Assembly (NCBI GenBank): GCA_024734495.1
Contig: JALMQS010000308.1
Coordinates: 62,001 to 126,000 of the forward strand
DNA: 64,000 nt
Origin: Forficula auricularia
Lineage: Eukaryota > Arthropoda > Insecta > Dermaptera > Forficulidae
Reading direction: 5' to 3'
A model generated the notes under the pieces. That model saw only the letters and a list, made by a program, of their open reading frames with translations, searched no databases and was not told where the DNA came from. Both the position numbers and the translations under genes were made by a program. Below, in pieces: positions 56,290 to 64,000 of the stretch; within the stretch, counting starts at the first letter, position 1; every line of letters starts with the position of its first letter.

Positions 56290-56836
56290 CTAATTTTAAT
56301 ATAATATATTAATATTTGCTATAACCTATTAGTGGGTTTTAAAATTAAAAAACCAATTAAAAATAAAACATAATTGAAAAAAAATGTAAACAAACTTTTT
56401 TATTGAGATTTCCATCTATCAATAATTACTTTAATTAAGAAAAGATCAATTAAGATTAAATTTGGGGGGGGTCGGTAGGCTAGGCGGTAGCGTGACAACG
56501 AGCTAACCAGGGGACCCGGGTTCGAATCCGACTCGAGGCAGCCAGCTAAAATCTGACCCCCGGGGGTAGAGACAAAATTTTAAAAAATATAGCTAGTATC
56601 GTAATTGGGCTTATGGCTAGAAAGGCCGAAAAGCCAAAAAAAAAAAAAAAAAAAAAAAAAAGATTAAATTTGTCGAGGTCCAGACCTAGCCAGATCGCTT
56701 TCTCATTCTCAAAACTTGTTAATAGAATTTGTTTCATCAAAATCGGTAAAGCCGTTTTGAAAATAGAATAATGATACAAATATATATATATATATATAAA
56801 TATAGAAACAATTTTTGCTCGTTTAATAAGAGTAGA
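56290..56836 (-). mobile_element. Helitron-like element H3 carrying a SINE
   Basis: Minus strand from TCTACTCTTATTAAACGAGC at 56836 (host A at 56837) to about 56290 (TTTTTAATTTTAAAACCCAC). Collinear with 42823-43130 apart from the SINE at 56465-56660. Confidence 0.7.
56465..56660 (+). mobile_element. tRNA-derived SINE, copy 2, with target duplication
   Basis: A box TAGGCTAGGCGG (56476-56487) and consensus B box GGTTCGAATCC (56519-56529); body as in 27319-27508; A tail to 56660. AGATTAAATTTG is present before (56453-56464) and after (56661-56672). The related Helitron at 42995-43020 shows the unoccupied site on the other strand. Confidence 0.92.
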
Positions 56837-57295
56837 TTAGGAAATTTTAATTATTAATTATTTTAAACCCACTACGAAGTCTAGGATACCCCGTAGCCAG
56901 CAAGATGCCCGCTCAAGACGGGCTTCGCAGATAGCATACAAAAATATTACCAATTTTTCCAGATCTTATTCATTTTGTTAATGTTAAAATATTTCTCTCT
57001 AATTCGTTTTGTCAGATGAAGGTCAAAGAAATTCCTTATTCAACAACCCTCTTTGTATATTTTAAAATATGTTCACCCTTCACTTGAGATTAACTTGAGT
57101 CAGACAGAAGAAGAGGATAAATAGAGAGAGAAGAATATTGGCTCTGGGTAAAGGAAACAGACTGGCTGGGGGTGTCTCTGGTATTTTAACCAGGGTGACA
57201 TTTTAACTCTCGATCTTACAATAATAAAAAATATTCATTTCTGTTAGTGATAAATTCCTAAATTATATGGAATGTAACAGTCCAGGTAAATAATA
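56837..57295. other. Low-copy stretch
   Basis: 56895-56935 has a GC-rich hairpin (GCCCG..CGGGC) followed by TTCGCAGATAGC, in the style of a Helitron 3' end but without CTAG. Nothing else recognised. Confidence 0.35.
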
Positions 57296-58025
57296 AAAAT
57301 AATTTTTAAGAAAAAAATAAAAACCGACTTCAAAAAATTAAATACAACAAATAAAATACACTAAAAGATATAAAATAATTATTATCTTATTTAGTTACAA
57401 CTAAACGACGAAATATTAACATGAAATTACTTTTTGAAGTCGGTACCAAACAAACTATACCTATAAGCGAGCGTACCCGCCAAACGTACTAAGTAAGATC
57501 CGTCGAGTGCGATTCATAAAATGTATATGTTTGGCACCGACTTCAAAAAGTAATTTCATGTTAATATTTAGTCGTTTAGTTGTAACTAAATAAGATAATA
57601 ATTATTTTATACCTTTTAGTGTATTTTATTTGTTGTATTTAATTTTTTGAAGTCGGTTTTTATTTTTTCTTAAAAATTATTTTTATTTTTCTCTTTTTAG
57701 TGATGTTATTAATAATGATCATATCATCAGAACTTGACCAAATTAATATGACACCATCCCTAAGATACCCCCTTTCCAATAAAAAAAGAATCATCGAAAT
57801 CGGTTCATAAACAGAGAAGTTAGGCATGAAGAAACCTAACAAAAAAGGTCTAATACCTATGAAAAAAAAACGAAAAAAAATGGGACCAATCGGAAGCTAG
57901 ACTGGACCCAATGCAAATTTTTTTTCAAAATCGGTTGACAATTGGCGGAGATATGAGGTAACATAGGCACAAAAAAAAAAAATTCAGTCGAATAGAGAAC
58001 CTCCTCCTTTTTTGAAGTCGGTTAA
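57296..58025 (-). repeat. 'ACCGACTTC' foldback repeat, copy h
   Basis: Full reverse copy, standard centre orientation, AACATGAAATT variant in both arms. Confidence 0.85.
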
Positions 58026-58047
58026 AAAGACATAATTTCCAAATAAG

Positions 58048-60385
58048 ACTTTATAGTCCAGTCAAATTGTGTTTTTATCAGGAAAGTTTTGAGGGTAGTT
58101 CTGATTTTTTTCATATATATGTATTTTGGGGCGCTGAACCCAAATCGGAGGTCTCCCAGGAAAATTTCGTGACGCAACATTGTAGAAAATGCAAAAAAAA
58201 GTGAAAATTTCCATTTTTTGGCGGTTTTTTGCTTATAACTCGAAAACTATCAACTTTTCAAATTAATTTAGAATTCCGCGGAGTAGATTCGCGAGCAAAT
58301 CTACTAAACGGAATTTTTAACAAATTATAAATAAATTTGTTTTTCTAGTATATTTATACAAATATAGAAATTATCAAATTAATTAAATTAATCTTTAAGA
58401 AATTCAAAGATATTTTTATAAAGCGAAATTTTAGAGAATACTTAGCCAGACTACCGTTTTATAAGAACCATTGAGGTCCAGCTGATTCTCCATCCTGAAC
58501 CAAGAGAGCGAAAAAAGATATGGTCCATCTAGGTGTTACCCGGTATCAATCCGCGTATAGCCCGCATGATACCCCACCACGGACCACCTAGAGGGACATG
58601 GCATCTCAAGTTCTTATATATTACTCCCTCGATTCAGACGCTTTTTACAAGTCTATTCTTACATAGAGAGATGATACAAATTAATTTAGAATTCCGCGGA
58701 GTAGATTCGCGAGCAAATCTACTAAACGGAATTTTTAACAAATTATAAATAAATTTGTTTTTCTAGTATATTTATACAAATATAGAAATTATCAAATTAA
58801 TTAAATTAATCTTTAAGAAATTCAAAGATATTTTTATAAAGCGAAATTTTAGAGAATACTTAGCCAGACTACCGTTTCTACTCCGCGGAATTCTAAATTA
58901 ATTTGAATCATCTCTCTATGTAAGAATAGACTTGTAAAAAGCGTCTGAATCGGGGTGATATATAGGAACTTGAATGTGCCCTCTAGGTGGTCCGTGGTGG
59001 GGCATCATGCGGGTCGCGGATTGATACCGGGTAACACCTAGATGGACCATATCTTTTTTCGCTCTCTTGGTTCAGGATGGAGAATCAGCTGGACCTCAAT
59101 GGTTCTTATAAAACGGTAGTCTGGCTAAGTATTCTCTAAAAATTTCGCTTTATAAAAATATCTTTGAATTTCTTAAAGATTAATTTAGTTAAATATCAAC
59201 TTTTCGTAAATAACCTTCCTATTCAAAATGAAAGGTCATAAAATTTCCTAGAAAATTTATAATTTAGGTTCGGGCTCAAGCGCAAAATCCAAGTTTTCGA
59301 CCTCGTTAGCCCCCTCGGATCACCCATAAACTCGCATTTTTTTCCGATATTTTCCCATTTTGACCATGAAGGAGTACGTTTTCGACAAAGACCATTCTAT
59401 ACATTTTTAAACTAGTTTAGATTTTCTACAATTTAAACAAAGTTTCATCTTAATTGGATAAATGGTAACCCGTGCCGCAATTAAGTTGATGTTTTAAAAA
59501 ACTGCAATTTTTTGCAAAAAAATCGCAGTTTTCCTTCATAAAATGAAAAACCACTAAATCTAAAAACTTGAGTTCTGTTTCATTCTCTAGAAAATCTTAT
59601 TGTCTTGAACGTTTACTTGAAGTACTTTTTTGATAAAAGTCTTAGATTTATAGATATCCAGCATTTTCCATGACACTTGTGAGGATTCGGAAATGGAAAT
59701 TGCTGATAACCATAAATCTAAGAGTTTTAACAAAAAAATGGTACAAGTAAACGTTCAAGTCAACAAAATTTACTAGAGAATGAGGTAGAAATCAAATTTG
59801 TAGAATTAGTGGTTTTCATTTTATGAAGGAAAAATTGCCATTTTTTGCAAAAAATTGCAGTTTTTCAAAACTTCAACATCATTGCGGCACGGATTACCTT
59901 TATCCAATTAAGATGAAAGTTTGTTTCAATTGTAGCAAATTTAATCTAGTTTAAAAATGTATGAAGTGGTCTTTGTCAAAAACGTGCTCCTTCATGGTCA
60001 AAATGGGAAAAAAGTGCGAGTTTTTGACTGATCCGGGGAGGCTGCCGAGGTCGAAAACTTAGATTTTGCGCTTGAGCCCGAACGGTTGGTCGGAGAAACA
60101 AACCTAAACAGTGAAATTTGTAGAAAGTTTTATGAACTTTCATTTTGAATAGGAGGGTTATTTACGAAAAGTTGATAGTTTTCGTGTTATAAGCAAAAAA
60201 CCACCAAAAATGGAAATTTTCACATTTTTTTGAATTTTCTACAAAGTTGCGTAACGAAATTTTGGTGGGAGACCTAAGATTTGGATTCAGCTCCCCAAAA
60301 AACATATATATCCAAAAAATCAGAACTACCCCAAAACACTTCCCATAGGGGTCCATTTGAGCACAATTTGACTGGACTATTGTAG
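58048..60385. repeat. F-family foldback repeat, copy 4, inverted pair
   Basis: Left arm 58048-58258 plus 59195-59690, right arm about 59700-60385, inverted about a centre near 59690. The outer ends TAGTCCAGTCAAATTGTG and, at the right, CAATTTGACTGGACTA match. A 936-bp insert splits the left arm. Confidence 0.85.
58259..59194. mobile_element. Composite insert with direct and inverted internal repeats
   Basis: ATCAACTTTTC occurs on both sides (58248-58258 and at about 59196-59206), a probable 11-bp target duplication. Inside, block A (58259-58460) recurs directly at 58679-58879. Block B (58460-58680) recurs inverted at about 58905-59125, followed by an inverted part of A. A contains CCGCGGAGTAGATTCGCG. 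B contains GGTGTTACCCGGTATCAATC, with a loose resemblance to a Pol III B box. No coding. Confidence 0.75.
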
Positions 60386-60541
60386 GTATTTAAACTGTTT
60401 CACTAATCGTATCGATAATTAAATTCTTGAAATGAAATCGTCGGAAGTTGTACAAAAAAAATTAAATTAAAATAATTTAATTTGCCGAACGTTTCGTTAC
60501 ATTATTTCTGACTTTTTCAACAAAAACTAAACTATATATTT
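60386..60541. repeat. Degenerate hammerhead-like scrap
   Basis: Minus strand near 60487-60520: UUGAAAAAGUCAGAA..GUAACGAAACGUUCGGC. The GAAACGUU half is intact but CUGANGA is not. Confidence 0.4.
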
Positions 60542-61282
60542 AACCGACTTCAAAAAAGGAGGAGGTTCTCTATTCGACTGAATTTTTTTTTTTTTTTTTT
60601 TTTTTTTGTGCCTATGTTACCTCATATCTCCGCCAATTGTCAACCGATTTTGAAAATTTTTTTTGCATTGGGTCCATTCTAGCTTCCGATTGGTCCCATT
60701 TTTTTTCGTTTTTTTTTTCATAGGTATTAGATCTTTTTTATTAGGTTTGTTTAGACCTGACCTCTTTGTTTATGAACCGATTTCGATGATTCTTTTTTTA
60801 TCCGAAAGGGGGTGTCTTAGGGATGGTGTCATATTAATTTGGTCAAGTTCTGATGATATGATCACTATTAATAACATCACTAAAAAGAGAAAAATAAAAA
60901 TAATTTTTAAGAAAAAATAAAAACCGACTTCAAAAAATTAAATGCAACAAATAAAATACACTAAAAGGTATAAAATAATTATTATCTTATTTAGTTACAA
61001 CTAAACGACGAAATATTAACATGAAATTACTTTTTGAAGTCGGTGCCAAACATATACCTTTTATGAATCGCACTCGACGGATCTTACTTAGTACGTTTGG
61101 CGGGTACGCTCGCTTATAGGTATAGTTTGTTTGGTACCGACTTCAAAAAGTAATTTCATGTTAATATTTCGTCGTTTAGTTGTAACTAAATAAGATAATA
61201 ATTATTTTATACCTTTCAGTGTATTTTATTTAGTTGCGTTTAATTTTTGAAGTCGGTTTTCATTTTTTCTTAAAAATTATTA
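60542..61282 (+). repeat. 'ACCGACTTC' foldback repeat, copy i
   Basis: Full copy close to copy a, standard centre orientation. The 85-codon frame at 60663 is the shared first module, not a gene. Confidence 0.85.
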
Positions 61283-61559
61283 TTTTCTTCAGGGCTTAAG
61301 TGGGCCTACAAAACATCGGCTTTTAAAAGGTTAAAAGCGACATTCCAATTTATTCCTTTTATTTGGAATTGGTTTCTTTTAATTATTATTCTGGACCGCC
61401 ATTCCATCCAATTCCATTGATATTTACCAGCCTGTCTTCTAGAAAATACTTCTATAATTTATTCTTTACCATACTTAGTAGGTATTTATAATTTTTTTGA
61501 ATTGAGAAAGTGTTGATGTGTCTAAGGTGAAATTTTTCTTAGCTTTAACTTAAAAGCCA

Positions 61560-61700
61560 AAAGGGAAATTTTATATTTAGTAATTATTATCATTTTCGTC
61601 CATAATTTATATTAATGAGAGTTTATAATGGGAATTAGGGACAAGTTTTTTCAACCAACGTTTCGTCGACTTTGCCGACTTCCTCAGGGTTTCAAATACT
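61560..61700 (-). repeat. Hammerhead-bearing repeat
   Basis: Shares GGGAATTAGGGACAAGTTTT and the CAACGTTTCGTCGACTTTGC block with 25760-25860, and TCGTCCATAATTTATATTAA with 19190-19215. No inverted partner is present. Confidence 0.7.
61653..61691 (-). ncRNA. Hammerhead ribozyme motif 8
   Basis: Minus strand: AACC, CUGAGGA, A, stem II GUCGGC-AAA-GUCGAC (6 pairs with one G-U), GAAAC, GUU, GGUU. AACC/GGUU is stem I next to the core, and farther out CAAGU pairs with ACUUG past an internal loop. Helix III is ACGU; cleavage would follow GUU. Confidence 0.82.
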
Positions 61701-61704
61701 TGAG

Positions 61705-62125
61705 GACAAAAATCGAGCCACCTATACTCCCTTTTTCTAAAACTTGACTTATATTTCAGGTTCTAGGCATCGGATAAGAATCAAAAAGGTGTCATAAGTT
61801 GAATTTACAGTTTAATAAGAAATAAATTGTTACATTTTGTACACACATCTTTTGATATATGGAAAAAAACAAGAACATAAGCAATTTTGTAATTTTAAGA
61901 TAAAGAATAATTTCATTATTTTTCAAATTTATCTTACATTTTATTTTCATTTTTCCTAATAAATTTAATTTAATTTAATACAGAAATTTAGAATTGAACA
62001 TTAGCTACACTTTATTTCCAATACCTTAAAATTACAAAGTTTGCTTATGTTCTTATTTTTTTCCATATATCAAAAAATGTGTGTACAAAATGTAACAATT
62101 TATTTCTTATTAAACTTATTAATAA
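61705..62125. mobile_element. Tc1-like foldback element, right-truncated copy
   Basis: Starts TTGAGGACAAAAATCGAGCC, matching 9478, and continues through both inner arms to ACAATTTATTTCTTATTAAAC. It then stops at the border of the next element. It lacks the nested 'ACCGACTTC' repeat. Confidence 0.75.
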
Positions 62126-62505
62126 ACTAATTGACTAGAATTTAAAATAAAACAATAAGTACTATACTTTTGGAGATAAAAAATATTTTTGCTGGACTTA
62201 AAAATTATGTTTTAAAAAATTTTCATCAACTAACTTTGATTCATCTTTAATGTAAGAAAAGTCTAGTAAACAAGCATGGCAAGTTATTTAAAAAATTGGC
62301 CCATTTAGTCGAAATTTCAAAATGGTACAGCACTTTGTACCTACTTACTTCTTTAGAAAATTTTTTTTTTCTATTTTTTGGCAAAATTTGCTAATTTAAA
62401 AACATATTTTGATAGTGTTTTTTTATTTAATAAGTTAATCAATTTTGCCATATCTAAATTGAACTAATCTTTGACTATTAATGGCATTATTATTAGCTAT
62501 TATAG

Positions 62506-62908
62506 TATTCTAGCGGCCGTGTCTCAAGGCTCGTCGCCATAGCGACGTCGGGGTCACCAGTATTGTTAGGGCGCTCGTGCGTGCTGAGTGCTGTGTGGCG
62601 CTTTGTGCCGCGCCCCCCACCAAGTCGATGGGGTCCTAACAATGTTGCGTGTGTGCAGGGCGTTGTTTTTGCCCTGATGGAAAGCCGGGCTGGGCGCCCA
62701 AGCGGGGAGGGGCTGCTAGTTGGCGGTTGGCCCCTCCAGATCCGAATGCTCGAATCCGATTCGATGCTCAGTCGAAATCGAGTCGCTTCAAACTCGCTGA
62801 AAACATTTCAGTCATGCACAAGCGTCGCAACGATCCGACTGAGTCATCTAGCGGCCGTGTCTCAAGGCTCGTCGCCATAGCGACAGCGGGCCGCTACACC
62901 ATTAATGT
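62506..62908 (+). repeat. GC-rich repeat J, copy 2, at a palindrome centre
   Basis: Carries a 38-bp direct repeat (starting TCTAGCGGCCGTGTCTCAAG) at 62509-62546 and 62847-62884. Between them is the body shared with 49860-50185. Frames of about 100 codons at 62563 and 62649 are not conserved in copy 1. Confidence 0.75.
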
Positions 62909-62959
62909 CTATAATAGCCAAATATTAATTCAATTAAGATGCGACAAAATTGATTAAAA

Positions 62960-63442
62960 TCTATATAATTATATAAAATATGGGTTTTGTCTGTACATTG
63001 CTCCAAATCACGCTAAATTTTGGTTGCACACGTTTCAAGCAAAGTTATGAACGAAAACACCCTCAACAAATTCATGTCTGTCTGTATGTATGTCTGTATG
63101 TCTGTCTGTTTCAGTGGTTTCCGAAAAGTTGCTCACGATTCACGTAAAAACGGCTGAAGGGATTATTATGAAAATTTATATTTACATTAGATGTCTTTTC
63201 ACTTACGTTTTTAGCTATATAACGTTTTGATATTTTGACCCCAGAAGGGGGTTTGGGGAGGGCGCACGAATGAAAATTATCAAATAACTCCTAAGCTATT
63301 AACCCTACGGACAATTTGGGTGGTTTTCAGGGGGTGGTGGTGGGTGGGAGTGGGGGGTGAGGGTTGGGTTCGAGGGCTGGGGGTCCAGGGGCGTGACCCC
63401 TGGCTATGCAAGAGGGCCGCCGAAGGCGAGCCTTGCAGCTAG
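62960..63442 (+). mobile_element. 483-bp non-autonomous Helitron with canonical ends
   Basis: Host A, TCTATATAATTATATAAAAT; ends with hairpin GCCGCC-GAA-GGCGAGC, CTTGCAG and CTAG, then host T. The opposite arm of the surrounding palindrome (about 62430-62450) preserves the site without it. A (TGTCTGTATG)-type tract lies at 63078-63110. Confidence 0.92.
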
Positions 63443-63739
63443 TATTAAATAAAATAAACACTATCAAAATATGTTTTTAAATTAGCAAATTTTGCCCAAA
63501 AAATATTAATATTTTTTTTCTAAAGAAGTAAGTAGGTACAAAGTGCTGTACCATTTTGAAATTTCGATCTAAATGGGCCAATTTTTTAAATAACTTGCCA
63601 TGCTTGTTTACTAGACTTTTCTTACATTAAAGATGATTCAAAGTTAGCTGATGAAAATTCTTTAAAACATTAGTCCAGCAAAAATATTTTTTTCTCCAAA
63701 AGTATAGTACTTATGATTTTATTTTGCATTCTGGTCAAT

Positions 63740-64000
63740 AGTAGGAATATTCAGGATTGTGTAACAAAAATTAGAATAATAAAATATGTAAATATGTAGC
63801 CACAGCATATCGATATTTAGGGCATGGTAGCGATTTTCACCATGTTCAAAAATGGTCTATAACTCAAAAAGCTATGAGACTTTTATTAAAAGAAATCTTT
63901 ATGTTCAGGACTGTCTGTTCACGGTTTATCGTTGTGATACGGGACACCCTGTATAAGTAAGTCCCTGGGAGTTAATTCCTAATAAATACAGATATATAAG
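63740..64000. other. Flank with one mariner-like end
   Basis: ACGGGACACCCTGTA at 63940-63954 has the style of a mariner/IS630 terminal repeat (TACAGGGTGTCCCG on the minus strand). No left partner was found. The rest is unrecognised. Confidence 0.5.

Larger units (their letters stand above)
62130..63739. repeat. Foldback element with two nested insertions
   Basis: Left arm 62130-62505 and right arm 62909-63739 (less the Helitron) are inverted: ATTGACTAGAATTTAAAATA with its counterpart at 63721-63739, and CATGGCAAGTTATTTAAAAA with its complement. The centre GCTATTATAG / CTATAATAGC is occupied by repeat J. No coding. Confidence 0.85.

Noticed and set aside
9717..60920. Repeated 'LFVYE.ISM.LFL' frames (for example 9717, 33461, 60663) as a protein family
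   Set aside because: They are translations of the first module of a non-coding foldback repeat, with indels and truncated copies showing no frame conservation.

Overview
This is animal, probably insect, genomic DNA: strongly AT-rich, with poly(A) and poly(T) runs, microsatellites, tRNA-derived SINEs, non-LTR retroelement fragments and many DNA transposons of kinds common in insects. No host gene, rRNA, complete tRNA, CRISPR array or bacterial-style operon was recognised. Nearly all recognisable protein homology is transposon debris. The species cannot be named from what is visible. || Layout. 1-6.5 kb: palindromic repeats carrying hammerhead-ribozyme-like motifs, plus Helitron-like fragments. 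6.56-8.97 kb: a PIF/Harbinger-like element whose Myb/SANT reading frame is split by a Helitron-like insertion. 9.2-16 kb: a hammerhead repeat, a Tc1-like foldback element with a nested 'ACCGACTTC' foldback repeat, a retroelement, and a 1-kb palindrome with a ribozyme motif in each arm. 16.1-18.4 kb: a foldback repeat broken by a 5'-truncated non-LTR retrotransposon that is itself broken by an insert with an 8-bp target duplication. 19-25 kb: more palindromes, a hAT-type MITE and two Helitron-like elements. 27-31.4 kb: a Tc1-like element nesting a SINE and a hAT-like element, a mariner pseudogene, and another Helitron. 32-38.6 kb: a retroelement copy, foldback repeats, a Helitron with a minisatellite, a lower-copy stretch and a hAT MITE. 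38.96-48.02 kb: a direct tandem duplication of about 4.5 kb. 48.7-64 kb: further foldback repeats, GC-rich repeats, mariner-like and Harbinger-like MITEs, a SINE with a clear target duplication, and a deep nest of palindromes. || The most interesting signal is a set of hammerhead-ribozyme motifs. Each has CUGANGA, a stem II hairpin, GAAA and a short palindromic helix III such as ACGU, ACUAUAGU or AU repeats. Several also have a paired stem I. They lie in inverted-repeat elements, and in every paired case seen the two motifs read outward from the centre. This fits what is known of ribozymes in Penelope-like elements, retrozymes and animal satellites, but no Penelope reverse transcriptase was recognised. 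|| Several insertions can be dated relative to each other and defined to the base because a second copy, or the opposite palindrome arm, preserves the empty site.
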